NCBI GenBank assembly: GCA_014706295.1 | Contig: JACSVZ010000001.1 | Location: 84,876,237-84,940,236, forward strand | Reading direction: 5' to 3' | Origin: Lycocorax pyrrhopterus obiensis | Taxonomy: Eukaryota > Chordata > Aves > Passeriformes > Paradisaeidae | Length of the DNA: 64,000 nt | In this document: positions 24,656 through 38,821 of the stretch, piece after piece | Layout: each line of letters opens with the position of its first letter | Position numbering within the stretch: position 1 is the first letter of the stretch | Program-made: the position numbers and the translations under genes | Notes under the pieces: generated by a model | What the model was told of the DNA's origin: nothing | Databases searched by the model: none | The model's input: only the letters and a program-made list of their open reading frames with translations

Positions 24656-27221
24656 GCTTTATTTTTGAGCTGGGATATAAATCAAGGCACTCAGGTGTCT
24701 CCTTTCCCAGGCAGCAGAGTGTCACTAAGGTCACACAGTGGTGGACTCTGCCATGTGGGATGATTTGTGCAGCGGGGAGGGAGCAGGGCACTGTGCAGCC
24801 ACCAGAGTCCTTGCAAACACAAGCCTTGAGAGGTCTGTTGCTCAAGTACGGTCTCCCCTGCTGAGACCTGGCACACCAAAGAGCGGTGGTTGGCAGGATC
24901 TGATGTGGCAGAGGAAAAATGAGCAAAAAAAACATTGCAAGGATGAACTCTGCTGCAAGGAGGAAGAGATAAATAATTTACAGTTCAGATGCATGGAAAT
25001 GACACTCAAAGAATGAGACTGGACAGATTGGTTGCAGTTTTCAGGCAAAGACACACCCCAGCTGCAGCTCCATGCCAGGCAGATATCTGCCTCCAAGAAA
25101 CGGAGACAATTAAGTATTGCTGAGTTCTTACCCTGATGGGGTACTTTCCAAAACATTCCTGGCAGCAGTGTTTTTAAGCTCCATAGGGCAAATTTAGACA
25201 CCTCTGAACACGAGAATGAATGAGATTAAAATGTTAAAGAAATAAATGCATTTTCCTCAGCTCACTGGGATCTGAGTCAGATCATTCTCCTCATTCCTTT
25301 ACCTTTCAGCTATCAGCCTGCACTTTGCTGGGCATAAAGAAGATAAAACATGAAGAGTAATTTGGGATATTAAAGATCTATTTCTTTCAAATAAAGCAGA
25401 AGCTATTACTGAACTCTTATGAAGGCTGGAGGAAAAGGACTAGAAAAATTAAAAGGCTGAACATAATTAATGAATGCTCATTTAGAATTTGCTATCATAA
25501 AATATCTTGGAAGCAAAATCTACAGCTGAAGAGGGCAGGCTGTATGCAGAAACAAGCTCTGGAAGGAGCTCCATGTGCACTGTCACACTGAGAAGAAAGA
25601 CAGAGCGCTGTGATTGCTGGGAGATCCCTTCAAGCATGGGGTAATGACACCTGCCAAAAGGCCCTGCAAGCAGAAAGGTCACCTGCAGCAAGAGTGATGT
25701 GCTAAAGCACATGGTTTGATTCCAGTTGTGCCCACCTGCACACATTTTATTCATTAGCTTCAGTGGACTCCCTCCACACTTTAGCCCATATTAGTGAAAT
25801 CACAATCTTGCCATGAAAATACAAGCAGACCACAGCTGGAAGCAAATGCAAATACTTGGAAACAGAAAAAAAAAGAAAGTAAGTAATTAATTGTAAGGGA
25901 AAACATGAATAATGATTTTAAATTAAATAATCTTTGCATGCTATTTTAATTAGCAAGGATAATGTTTATTTTACTTACATAGCAGTTCTGGATACATAAA
26001 TTCCAACCTACATATTTCAGTTGCCATAACAACTTGATACATTTATTCTCTTGTGTCATTTTTTATTGCATCAGTGTGGATTTTTTTTTTTTAACAACCA
26101 GGGGGAAAAAAAAAGCCAACTGCTTTGGTTGCTATAATAACACACTATTTTTTAATTGTTCTTTTCACATTTAATTCTTCTTGAAACCAATATATACTTT
26201 TCCTCCAAAGATGTTCCTAGCACAGTGTGGAAAATTCACTACCAATTTCAGGGCTCAGTGCTGGGTTTGTCAAAAATCCCAAGGATATGTACAGCCCTTT
26301 AGCTCAACTGCTACTCCAGTAGTCTCGCTTAGGATATATAGCTTGAGGTCAAGTTCTTAACAGAAGACCTACACAGTAAGTCCAAGTCCCCATTTAGCAC
26401 ATTTTCTCCTGAAAACCAGAAATAAATTAAATGAACATCAGACTCTTCAGAAAGGTGCACAATAGATTTGAGGCAGCAAACATAACTGCAGAGATGCAAA
26501 ACAGTTGAGTAAATCACTGCAGTGCGCTCCGGGCCAGGAGGATCTCACAGAGCAGTTTCCACATTTCATACACACTGGTGTAGCACACAATGAGCTTAAC
26601 CACACTTTTATCCAGGAGCAGAAATGGTTCCTAAACTCTTGGAGCCTCCAAGGAGTTGGATCAAATCTTTTAAAGGCACAGTCAAATGGCACTATGATGG
26701 AAGGAACAGCGAGAATGAGGACAGTTTTTATCCTTCCTTCTGCAGCATGGCAGAGCCTGCTGTTGCCCATTGACCTTTCCCAGCTCTGCACCCCTGCAAA
26801 TGGCCCCTTTTCAATTAAATTGCAATTACCTAACTGCTGATGTTGCATTTCTATCTGGTCCCCTGCAAAAACCATAATGAGAGAGACTGTATTAATTACT
26901 ATCAATTATATTAAGGTGCAAGGTGAGGAACTGCGTGGTAGCCATTGTTCCATAGAGCTGGCATCGACTGACCTCAGATTAGAGATAATATGGCATTTAT
27001 GAATGTGAGGTTAGAGTTTTTGGTGGAGAAGGACTTAGTGCAATGGCTCCTGTGGGTTGCCTTGGCCTCTGGGGGCAGCTCTTCATTGATTCTTAACTGT
27101 AATACCTCTACTTCAGGTCAGGAGGGTTAGAATGGTTGCTTGCAAAGGACTGTATCCCTCTCAGTTGTCAGGAGAACAAACAAGGGTATGCATGCGTGTT
27201 ACCACACACAGTTTAGGACAG
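24656..27221. other. Unique stretch, no supported gene
   Basis: Contains AT-rich, homeodomain-like TAATTA motifs around 25885-25960. Open frames on both strands near 24700-25200 and 26450-26900 overlap each other and lack splice or motif support. No repeat recognised. Confidence 0.55.
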
Positions 27222-27560
27222 GATCTAACCCTTATTGCAGCCTTCCAGTACATAGAGAGGCCACAAGAGAGATGGAGAGGGACTTTTGACAAGGGCAGGT
27301 AGTGATAGGACAAGGGGTAATGGCTTTAAACTGGTTTAGGTTGGGTACTAAGAAGAAATTCTTTACCAAGAGAATGGTGAAGCACTGGAACAAGCTGCTC
27401 AGAGAAGCTGCAGGTGCTCCATCCATAGAAGTGTTCAAGGCCAGGTTGGATGGGACTTTGGGTAGCTTGGTCTACTGGAAGGTGTCCCTGCCTATGGCAG
27501 GGGGTTGGAGCTAGACGATCTTTGAGGTCCCTTCCAAACCAAACCCTTCTGTGATTCTAA
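27222..27560 (+). mobile_element. CR1 LINE 3' fragment
   Basis: Plus-strand CR1 tail of about 340 bases. It includes GCAGCCTTCCAGTAC, GAAATTCTTTACCAAGAG, GTGTTCAAGGCCAGGTTGGA, and the terminal CTTCCAAACC...GTGATTCTAA. Severely 5'-truncated and non-coding. It ends in the octamer-like ATTCT motif normally found at CR1 3' ends. Confidence 0.95.
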
Positions 27561-29375
27561 CCCAAAACAGGAGAAACACCCAAGAATGTGCAGTGTATTG
27601 CACGATAACCTTGAAGAAAATATGTTTAAATAAGTCACTCAGAAAATGTGAATTCTGATTTATCTCATGATGTGCTGCAGGTCCACAGCAAATCCAAGAA
27701 TAGAAACCAATCCTCTGTCTCCTCCACTGGCCCACACAGATTCTTCCTATTTACACACACCTCCAGAGAAATTACAGAGGAGGAAACTATCCACATTTCA
27801 GTTGAGATTACATTTTGCGCCTTTTCTTGCCAAAAATGGTGAAATTAAGTCAGTCTACTCAACAGCAGTAATAAAACCAGTTCCATTTTGAGAGCAGGAC
27901 TGATATATCATAGAGTGATACTTAGGATGACCAGAGGTGTTTTACACTAATACAAGAGTATAAACCCTGCTTTAAAGGCAAGAAAAGAAAACAAAAGCTC
28001 AAACCATCAACAAAAACACAAAATCAAAGCCTTGAAGAATATTGTAATGACTTTTACTTCTCAAGATAGTTTTGCTTGAAGCATCCTAAACCTTCTTATA
28101 GAAGAATATTCGTTTCAGCCAGAGCCATAGGGAGGGGAACTAAGCAGTGGCTGTCATTACAGTGGCAAGCTGCCTTGCTAAGTCACGGCTGCTGAGCTCC
28201 ACAATCATCTATACTCATGCTGACATGCAAAAAGGCTGCAACTAAACAAAACCTTCGGCAAAACATAGTGCCATATCTCTTCATCCATCTTCCCTCCTAA
28301 AAAGCATTACAAATGCTTCACACTGATATATATCAAAAGCAAAGGACTCAAAAGGTAAGTTAAGTAGAATGACTCAGGTCATTAAACTGCAGAACACATC
28401 ATTACACTCCCTAAATGTTGGTAAACAGATAACAAAGTGAAGTGAAAGGAAAACAACACTCCCTAAATACTTTGCAGAAGATTGGGCTCCATGGATCTGC
28501 CAATGCTTGACAATTTCCTTTGTCACAACTGTCACGACCTCAATGCTAGATAAGAATCTTTCATTGGCTAATGGAGAGATGGCAGAAACCTGTATTTTGT
28601 ATGAGGATCCCAGGAACTATTAACATTAGCCACTGACCAAGGTTATTAAAAAATTATGGACTGTAAAGGGGTTTTGGCTTCTGTGAGCTTGTAGAAGCAC
28701 AGAAGTCTAAGGGCCACTGAAACTTCATTAAATAAACTTCACTGTCAGCTGCAGTTGACACTGAGAAAAGGAGCAGATGCTTAGGTACCAGGCAATGCTA
28801 GGAGTTGTAGGTAGGAAGTCTCTTAGTCTGTGTAATGCTCCTTCCATGCATACTACCTCGCACAGGTCATACGGTTCCTGGACCAGGAATCCTTCAGAGG
28901 TACCAGCTCGAGCTGACCTGAGAAAGAGTGCCCTTGTCACAGCTCACTGACACCGAGGTCCAGATGATACTATCAGAAAGGAAACCCTGGATGAGGCAAT
29001 AAAAACTGTCTGAGTGCAACAGCTCATGCTAAATCTGTCTGCAACTCTATGCATTCGCGATGTGTCCATGCAGCTTAGGTAAGACTTTCTCCATTTGCTG
29101 GCATGTATCTGCCATCAAGAAGCCTGGTTTGGGTAGAGATGTACATACAAACTTGGAAGAACATCAGATGAAAAACTTGAAAATACTTTCACTATTGATG
29201 AATATTTGCTTGAAACATCCCAAATCACCCTTATGTCCTACTTACTCTACAACCTCACCTCTCATTAGCAGGGGCTCAAATTCCAATTCTGGTTATATTC
29301 AGAAGCCTCATAACAATGCTGATGTTTGTTAATGCCAACAGAACACAGCTCTGTGTGCTATTCTGTATACTTAGC
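27561..29375. other. Unique stretch between CR1 and LTR
   Basis: No gene, RNA or repeat recognised. Short frames on both strands have no splice support. Confidence 0.6.
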
Positions 29376-29922
29376 TGTCCTGGTTTCAGCTGGCATAGAG
29401 TTAATTTTCTTCCTAGAAGCTGGTAAAGGGCTGTGCTTTGGATTTAGGATGAGAACAAAGTTGATAAGACATCGATGTTTTAGTTGCTGCTAAGCAGTGT
29501 TTACACTAAGCCAAGGACTCTTCTGTTTCTCACACCAGCCCACCAGTGAGAAGGCTGGAGGAGCACAAGAATCTGGAGGAGACACAGCCAGAACAGCAGA
29601 CCCCAAGTGATCCAAAGGATATTCCATACTGTATGGCATCATGCTCAGTACGTAAACCAGGGGGAAAGCTGGCCAGGGGTCACTGCTCAGGAACTGGATG
29701 GTCATTGGTCAGTGGATGGTAGGCGTAACTTGTTTTGTATATTAAAAATTTTTATTGTCGTTGTTATTACTATTTTCTCTTCCATTCCTGCTCTGTCAAA
29801 CAGCCTTGTCTAAAATTTACAAATTTTGCTTTTTCCCAGTTCTTTCCCCCATCCCCCTGAGAAGGGGTGAGTGAGGTAGGGGCTGTGTGATGTTTAGCTA
29901 CCTGACAGGTTAAACCACGACA
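29376..29922 (+). mobile_element. Solo-type LTR of an avian endogenous retrovirus
   Basis: A 547-base element beginning TGTCCTGGTTTCAGC and ending TTAAACCACGACA. The ends form an imperfect inverted repeat with TG/CA borders (TGTCCTGGTTT against TGTCGTGGTTT), the hallmark of a retroviral LTR. I recognise the overall sequence as a common avian LTR family, though I cannot name the Repbase entry. The expected promoter region near 29650 reads CAGTACGTAAACC, where a TATA-like motif would be expected, so the promoter looks decayed. No gag, pol or env remnant flanks it, consistent with a solo LTR left by LTR-LTR recombination. The flanking five bases (TTAGC / GCAGC) match only partly as a target-site duplication. 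Confidence 0.88.
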
Positions 29923-32900
29923 GCAGCCCCCATCTTGACAACCTATTGCATTAAGGTGGTGGTGGTAATAATACCACATTTCACTAGCTTATAAACAAAG
30001 CTGAAACTAGGCAAGATCATCTTCCTGACATGTTTCTGCTCAGTACTTAGTGAAACAGGGGTCACTAGAGGTGGCCCTAAAAGAGATGGTAAATTCTAAT
30101 TTTGCACTTTGAAAGGCTATGGGCAAAAATGTAGCTTCTACTATTAAAATAAATACCTGTAATCAGTGATGTAATTTCATGGTTTGGAAACATCCTCATG
30201 TCTGTTTTCTTAGCTATAGTTAACTAAGAATATTCTTTTGAATATGTGTGACCAACATCCTGATCACACTTCACAAAGGCAATCCAAGCCTTCATTTTCT
30301 TTTGGATGGGCTGCAACAAAGCCCTGTGAAGCTGGGCACAAAGACTGCTTTTCCAAGATCATTACAACTTGAGCACTCCTCTCTGTTCAGCATTGAGCAA
30401 GGATGTCATATCAGTCCTCCCTTCTCTATGATGACTATCCATAGAACACAGCACCAATATAAGGAGGGGTTTGGTCCTTGTCCAAGGGTAAGATGATCAC
30501 AAATTGCCAGCAAAGAGTAATATATGATGATTCTAAACCTCAAAAGTAACAGAATTGTCCACTGTGAGTGCAAAGATATCTGTGTATATCAGGCACATTC
30601 CCTGGATGGGGAATAAAGCAAGGAATCCAAGAAATAAATCGATATTGAATTAAGAAGCAACATTAATAAATACACCTATGACTGCAGAAGATGGACTGTT
30701 TCAGGCAACAATGTATTCAGCATCCTGAATACTGAAAGCTCCAGTTACAGGCTTGCTGCTGACCTAGGAAAGATACCATTGGGTGTGCCCAGAGCATTTT
30801 CTGTCCAAAAAAGTACCAGATATCTCAAAAAAAGAATAGTGATTACGTAAGTGAAGGCATATGTCTGTCATAAATCTTCCTACTGCTTAGGAAGACACAA
30901 AATTGTCAGTTTTGTGACCTCTGGTTTTCTACAAACTACCACAACGCCAAATATGTGTGAGAAACGACATCAGCTTGGTGTAATGACGGACCTGAAATCT
31001 CTCAGGAGATCCTTTCACTCCTTCTTGTTGTAATTAACAAATTCATACTGATCAACTTGTTTTAGTGGTTCATTAAAACAACAGTAATTTAAAAGTTACC
31101 ATTGCTGTTTAGACCAGAGTTTCAAAAGCCGCCTTCTGCAAAAATGGACTTCAGATCCACTATGTCTGTTACTGCTAATTCCATTTTTTTTTTTCCAGCT
31201 TGCACAACACCTTTTTGCCTTGTCTCTTCGCAGAAAGAGACATCATGACTACTTGAAAGTGCTGAGCTAAAATATATATATATACATACACACAGTGACA
31301 GGGCACAGCATTTCTGAAAACCAAGTAGGCTCCCCTACACTTCTGGAAAAAACTGGAGGACCTGGGAAAACATCATCATTTCGGTTTGTCCTGTCAGAGA
31401 AGAAATGATATATAGCTACAGCAGTGAACTGAACACCACTATTTGGGCTACAGCTGTTGAGTAACAAGGCTGCCCTCGAGTCAGAAAAGCACAAGCAACC
31501 AGACACACGACTTGAGGTGCAGCCAGAATGCTGAATCCATTCAAAGGCACAGAGATCCATTTGCAGCTTCAATCATTTTTCCCCACTGGTATTGTGCAGG
31601 TCTGTGCAGGCTGATGGAAGTGTGAGATCCAGCTAACCTGACACTTTTTAGACATGAGATATTTGAACTATATTTAAAAAATTCCATTTCAGAACTCATC
31701 CATAAAACTAGTTTTCTGGGTTGGGTGGGAAACAGGCACCATGCAGAGACATAAGGCAATACCCAGCACATGTTTTGGGCTATTACATGAGGGTTCTGCT
31801 CTATTAAACTGTCCTTTTCAGTTCAAGACAAGAGAAAGACAAGAGAAATTGGAGAAACAAGAGCAAACAGTGGGACAATATTGATCAAGAGGAGGAGAAT
31901 ATTGTATCAGGAATGCTTGCTACAACTGCAACCACCTCTCTTTTGGGACAAAACACAATTTTGAAGATGAAATGAGATAGGCTCATAGCTCTCTCTGAAA
32001 AGCTTCTGTGCACTGAGGGTGACAATACCAGGAAAGTTCTTCACTGAATATGTGAAAAGCTGAAGAAGCAGATGTGGAAGTTAAGAGTCAGTGAGGTACA
32101 GGAGTAGAATGCAGGGAGATGACAGACCTTAGGAGTAGGACAGAGTGGTAAATGAAGGTGGAAGGGTGGAAGTTAACAGAGGCTTCCAACAGCAAGGCAA
32201 ATATGGTTAGAGAAATAAGCTCAGAAAGTGATATCTATGAAAAGGTTATCCATTTGGATGGGTAAGTGGATCAAGATTACACAGGAAAAAGAAACATATT
32301 CCTAAAGGCTCTTTTCAAGAAGGAGGAGACTGACAAAGGGTGAAATTCACTTCTTCATAGTACACAAAGGTCTAGACAAATGCTTAATTCTCAATCCAGC
32401 TAAATATTATAATGGCAAACAAGCAGTACATTGTTCATCTCTAAACCAGGGACAGCTTTCACTATAACCTGAGACAGATTAAAGTGGTACGAGTGAGGAT
32501 CAAGGACAAGCAAATGTGTAAAACGTACAAGCTGAAAACGCATAAAGTCCCATGTTTCTAGTACTTGTCTAGTATTTGTAACTATTATAAAAAACAAAAA
32601 CTGTGGAGATACATTATATTTTCAAGTTGACAACTTCCCTTTAATTTCCCAGGTTGTTACTTCAGGGATTGTATTTACTATTTGCTAAAACCTGAAAGTA
32701 TCTGTTCCAGATTATAAAAAAATAAACAAAAGAGGATGGATATTTTATCTTTCATATATAATTACCTTACTGAGCAAAGACACATTCATCTATCCAAGAA
32801 ATCACTCCCAGGGTGACCTTTATATGATTCAGAAGTCTTGGGGTGATATCATTCTTTATTCTTGGGAACTATTTAAGAAACATTTTAATAAAGAAGTATT

Positions 32901-33911
32901 GGTAGACTGCAGAAATATATAATGGACCCTTAAACCTCTCTATGGAGACCTGCGTCCTTTGCACATGGACGGCAGCGAATTCTCTTGCTTAGTTGCTCAG
33001 TTTGGTGAAGAATCAGAGTTAATAAATGTGAGACAAATTGTTCTGAAATATTTTTAGAGTGAATCTTAACTAGAGTACATTCGTCCCTGAATATCAATTT
33101 TACAGAACCTTACAGCTTTATAGGACAAAGAAGTATACTTTAGGAGTTGATGTACTTGTTTTTGCAGGTGGTTAAAATATAACTTCTCAGAATCTTATTA
33201 GAAACAATGAATTATATCACACACTCTTCACAGGAACTGTTAGCTTGTGGAAGAAGCCTCTTGGGAGGTTCTGATATTTTTATGTTTTTATTTTTATTTT
33301 TTCAGACTAATCTGGTATTCCCTTGTTGAAACATACCAGGGTTTAGGAAAATTATTTTGGAAAAAACATGCTAAAACTGCAAGAGCTTTTTGTCAAGTGA
33401 TATTTTCAAACTAGATCTATAATTTTTGACCTTGATACACAGAAGTGGAATTTACACAATAGTCTGACCTCAATGCTTATCATAATGGAGACTCACTGCT
33501 TAATTAAAAGTTTGGCTAATTCTGTATGCTGGTTGATACTCAGGCACATTTTCATCGGGGAAAATTATTGTTTCTGGTCCCTCGCAGCTGTTCTGGCCTG
33601 CTCCCAATCCTTTGCAGATGTAATAACAAATCACAGATCAAAAAATTGCCTAGAGGTTGTTTGATAGGCATATTATGTAAATGTGAAAAAAAATAAACCC
33701 AAATAAACCTGTTGTGGAGGATGTGACTCTTTCATCAATGCTGATCTGGTTTAATTTAATATCAACGTCCCAGATCCATCCCACTAATGTCAGTAGAAAA
33801 AAATTATTAAACTAAACAATCAGATCTCCCTGTCAAAAAAGGACGTATGAAACCAGTGAGTCCTCTAAACCCTCATGCAAGGCACACCAATGTGATGGTG
33901 ATGTTAAACTA
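29923..33911. other. Unique stretch, no supported gene
   Basis: Holds a short TA/CA dinucleotide repeat (31272-31293), T-runs and AT-rich unique sequence. No transposon or convincing exon was recognised. Confidence 0.6.
31272..31293 (+). repeat. (AT)n/(AC)n microsatellite
   Basis: Short compound dinucleotide repeat of AT units passing into CA-rich units. Confidence 0.85.
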
Positions 33912-34591
33912 AAATCATAGAATCATAAAATATCTTCAGTTGGAAGGGACCCACAGGGATCATCGAGCCCAGCTCCTGGCCCTGCACAGGACATCCCCAA
34001 GAGTCACACCATGTTCCTTAGGGTGTTGTCCAAACACTTCTTAAACTCCGTCAGGCTTGGTGCTGTGACCACTTCCCTGGGGAGCTGTTACAGTGCCCAA
34101 ACACCCTCTGGGGGAAGAAGCCTTTCCTAATACCCAACCTAAACCTCCCTCAACACAATGTCAGGCCATTCCCTTGAGTGTTTTTGCTGGTCACCAGAGA
34201 CAAGAGGTCAGTGCTGCTCCTTGTGATGAAGTTGTAAATGCAATGGGGTCTCCCCTCAGTCTCCTCTTTTCCAGGCTGAACAGACCAAGTGACCTCATCC
34301 ACTTCTCATAAGGCTTCCTCTCTAGACCCTTCACCCTTTTCATAGCTCTCCTTTGGATGCTCTCTTAATAGCTTTATATCTTTCTTATCCTGTGGTGCCC
34401 CAGACTGCCCCCAGCACTCGAGGTGAGGCCACCCCAGTGCAGAGCAGAGTGGGACAATCCCCTCCCTTGCCCGGCTGGCAGTGCTGTGCCTGATGCCCCC
34501 CAGGACACACCTGGCCCTCCTGTCTGCCAGGGCACTGCTGGCTCATGTTCAACTTGCCATTGACCAGGACCCCCAGGTCCCTTTCCGCTGC
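33912..34591 (-). mobile_element. CR1 LINE fragment, GGGACCCACAGGG-type subfamily
   Basis: About 680 bases in reverse orientation. The plus strand begins AATCATAGAATCATAAAATA (the CR1 3' tail reversed), followed by GGGACCCACAGGGATCATCG and CTGGCCCTGCACAGGACA. These differ from the GGGACCTTAAAGATC type seen in most other copies here, so it is a different CR1 subfamily. It extends into the ORF2 C-terminal region (CCACCCCAGTGCAGAGCAGA; CTGGCCCTCCTGTCTGCCAG) and then stops at a 5' truncation. Frames are broken and no product is made. Confidence 0.95.
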
Positions 34592-37500
34592 ACTGTGAAA
34601 AAGTGAAACAAAGGAAAAGCCTTTTTATAATGAGCATGTCTAACTATGCAGACACAAGGAGATGGCAAAAGCAGAATGATGACTAGTTCCAAGTCTTGTC
34701 CAGCGAGACAGAAATTGTCTGTGTAGAGAGTGGCAGGATATGCATGTTGCCCTACTCTCAGCATCACAAGAGCATTTCTGTCTGAAGGATGACGCTGTTC
34801 CGCATGGATACAACTGGTTTTGAAATGGAAACATTGGCCTGACCATCTTAAAACACATTCAGAAGCAACTCTAAAATGGCATTTAACAGACGCTCTGGCA
34901 CTCAAGTTATTGACAAGCTACAGAACAAATAACAAATTTATAAATAGAGACCCAGCATGGATACCCAGTATGGGCAAGACATTTAGCTGCAGCTAGTAAT
35001 AAATAAGGGTTTTAATAACACAGTGACTTTGCAGTTACCCACTTCTAAACATTAGTCAACTCAGCTGAGAGGGCAAGAGTATACAATAATCTCTGCAAGT
35101 AAAGAAAACCTTAATAGTACATAAAAATATAAAATTGCAAAGCTACTGTATATTAAAAAAAAAACTCTAACAAACATGGAGATAAGCTTCAGCATTGTTG
35201 TTCAACAATTAGCTGGTTAGGGTTGTTACACATCCTTGGGTGCAAAAGCAACATGACTAGCAAAACACATACCAAGATGTCACTTATACTGTATCCCTTA
35301 TAAAGACTGCTGCTGCCTTGAAAGAGAACTTAGTGCAAAATAGAATTACTTGGGAATTGGCTCTGGCACAAAATCAACCCACAGACACAAACTGCATTTG
35401 ATCAGATAAATGTATACTGTAGAGCTAAATCTAGTGAAGAAACAGATGCATAAAACTCAATGTTTTGAACCCTTCTAATGAAACATTATGGTTGATCATA
35501 CCTAATGACTCTTGCATATTAAGTATAATCACTTAAACAGAATCAAATGTGGCTCCTGGGAGTAAATCAAGCCATACAAATTAAGCTGTACCCAGTTACA
35601 AACAAAGAAAACAAACAAAATTCCAGAGAAAAGACTTTTTATAGAAGAAGAGAATTTTTATAGGCACATATAGAAGGGGCTGCAGGTTCATGTTTTTTAG
35701 ACAAGTTGTTAGTGTGAAACAGATTAATGGTTTGTTAATTGCTTCAGGCAGAAGATTTTTAAGTAAGGGTTTTACTACTGGAACTTTTAACAAGCCAGCA
35801 CTTAGAGGACAGAGAAGTAATTACAGTGTTTATAATAGCTGGGTACAAGGATAGCAGGCATTCCTGAAGCAAACAGATATAAGAGGATTTATTTCGCATG
35901 ATGCAATTAAATGTATTTGCAAAATGAGCCTCAAAACATAAGAAATGCATGGAACAACAGGAATTAAATGAAGAACTGGAATCTTTGGGGACCATGTCAA
36001 AGCAATGATCCCACACTGTGCTGAATGAAGATGGTGCATGTGAGATCAGGGTGTGATGACCAAACTTGCACAGTAATTGCAAATTATTATCATTCAATAT
36101 GGCAAAAGTATCTGCACCATATGCCCTATAAGTAAATAGTCTTTACATGCAACGATACAGGAACACACAGACCTTCAGTTGCCAGATTTATATGTAAGTG
36201 TAACAGTGCAGTGTTCTTTTCCTTCACCTCAGCTTTCCATCTAGATAAAGGTCAAAACACTGCTGACCAGAAAAAAGCAGCACTGAAGACCAAACTAAAG
36301 AATACAGAGGTCAAAACAAGGGTAAATTCATATCTTTTAATGAGTGCCTGGAGCTGAGCACAAGCCTGCAGCTTCAAGCAGTGTTTCTATTGTCACACTA
36401 AGGAGCAACTCCATTTTTGTTTCACCAGATGGATTCCTCCATCTAGGTGTTTTTGTGTTCTCCATTATTGTATTTTCTAAACATCTCAGAGTTTCAATTG
36501 TATCTGTCTTTGTATTATGTATACATAATGTTTGAGTGAGGGAAATCCTTTAGCTAGTGACTGTTTACTGCAATGCAGAGAGTCCTGGGAGGGAAGAAAG
36601 CTTTTTCCCAGGCTAGTGACCATTTGCTCACCAGTGAGGAGCTGGGCTCAGAACTGCACACCCACTCTCAGGCTCCAGGAACCCACTAATACTGCTGCAC
36701 AGACAGCAGAGATGGAGAATACCTTTCCCCAGACCTATCTGGAAGTGGGAAGGGAGAGAGCACTTCTCGAAGCAGTGGAAGACCTGAATTTAAAACACTT
36801 TCAGCTCAATCCCTACCTCACATTTTCTAGGGGTGAAAAGAAATCAGTCTTCTCTCTCCAACAGGGACAATTTAAGAGCCATAATTTCAAGAAAATGCTT
36901 TCGAGCTGTGAATGCTGGTCTTATAAACCTTGGTCCAAAGAAGTAATGAGGTTTTTTGGCAGAGGCAAAATTACAAACAAATCCTGTCTTCATGATTTCC
37001 AGAAGCAGATTGGACACATCCCCAGTCAGCTGCGGTGAATACCATGCTGAATGTTTATAAAATAAGGTAAGGCTGAGTTTCCCAGCACTGAACACTTTCT
37101 GTGCTTCTAGTTCAAACAAATTCAGATTAGACTTGCAAAACAACTGAAGCACCCAATATACAGGCTTGGTCTTTTCTGACTCTTTCCTGAGCATCTGCTC
37201 CTGGCCCCCTCTGGAAGCTAGGTACCAGGCTACATGGGCAGATGACTATTCCTTGGTTTAAGCCAATGCAGATGCTTTATTACTGCAACTTGAAATGACT
37301 CAGCTTAAAAGCAGTTGAAATCCTCAGAAACTCTGGAGGCATGCTATCTTTGCAGTGTCACATCTACACAGCCATGTTCTCTAGGAAGGTACCTGGCACT
37401 TGTGTGTTCCCAAAATGAGCTTTTCTGGCCCATATCAACCAGCCCAATGTCTAAGCACCGTCAGCATCCACAAACTCCATGTTTCTGGCATACCTTCACA

Positions 37501-38821
37501 ACCTGCTCAGTTAGGTGAACTCCAGCTACACTTCCTCCCCTACATGTCACCAACCCTCCCACTGAATGCAACATCCTGCATCCCCCTAAATGCAGTTTGA
37601 GAGAAATGAACATACGGCTCCCTGGACATAGTAGGCATTGGAAGTGGAGCTCTTAATATTTTCTGCTAAATCCTCCCCCTTCCAGATTTAAATATATGTA
37701 TGGTGACAATGGGGAGGTGGAAAAGAGTGAAGAGAAAACAGGGAGAAGGGCTTTGCATTTATGACTTTTCAACACTGGTGTTTGTGCACTTGCTGGGGAG
37801 GAAGGGTTCCACCCTTGGGTGTGCTAAAGAAGACAAAACATCCTAGACTTTAATACTCATCAGAGCAGTAATAGCTATAAACTCTAAGTCATAAAGCCAC
37901 GTGTCAGTACTCTGTCCCAATAATTAATTATTTCATACAAATGGGCAACAACCCAACAAGAAAAAGCTAAATAATACCTGCCAGCATAATTCTTAGTGCA
38001 GTCTTGTGGGTGAGAAGAAAAGCACTATCAGCTCCTCTCTGGTCAAGAAGGGAGCTGAACATGGATTTCCACATCGTTGGAAAACATCCTAACCAAATAG
38101 CTTCTCCATAAGGCAAAATGTATCAGCAGAGCCTTTACACACATTATGAGAGACATCTAGCTATGGTCTTATTTACAGAACAGAGACCATGATTCTGAAC
38201 CTCAGTCAGGATAGGGTATCAACATCTTAATGAGGTAGATTTTAAGGGAATGACATCTTGTCCCATTTTTGGAATTCATTACTTGTAAGTTCATGGGTGC
38301 ATTCTGTGTTCTGTGGACTTTAATCCTGAACAACTGCTTCTGTCCATGCAGTGCCCCATAGATATGGTCCTTAACTGATATCTCCATATGGTGAGATACC
38401 TCAGACACTGTAAATTGCCAGTTCCCTTTCACGACTTAGTTGTTCTCTTCTCAAACTTCACATGCAGTCCTTCAGGAACTACACAGAACAGTAAGAAATT
38501 AAAACCTGCAGTTCCCAAATCCTGAGTTAGTACTTTCATTAATAAATAAATCTTGCAAAGTAATCTCCAGAATTTTTTTTCATATACTTGGAAATATATA
38601 TAGAGAGAGATATAGTGCCTGTGCTGTCAACACTAATTGCCTTTCACAGTGCCTCAAGGATTTTTGTTTTGGAAACTGAAATATTTCATACCTCTAAGTA
38701 TAGCTCCTTTGAGAAGAGTCTAAGACAACTAAATATATTCTATCCCAGAAGACAAGATTTTTCATTACAACCTAGCATTTGTTGTTTTAAGGGCATGTAA
38801 TGCATTGAGCTCTGAGATCCC
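34592..38821. other. Unique stretch, no supported gene
   Basis: Contains a 168-codon open frame on the plus strand (36532-37038) and a minus-strand frame at 37194-36844 that partly overlaps it. Neither has recognisable motifs or splice support. A short AT/GA repeat lies at 38593-38613. No transposon recognised. Confidence 0.55.
38593..38613 (+). repeat. Short (AT)n/(GA)n repeat
   Basis: Compound dinucleotide stretch of TA units passing into GA units. Confidence 0.7.

Noticed and set aside
36532..37038. 168-codon plus-strand frame
   Set aside because: No recognisable domain, no splice sites and no promoter. Long, but within what chance allows in 64 kb.
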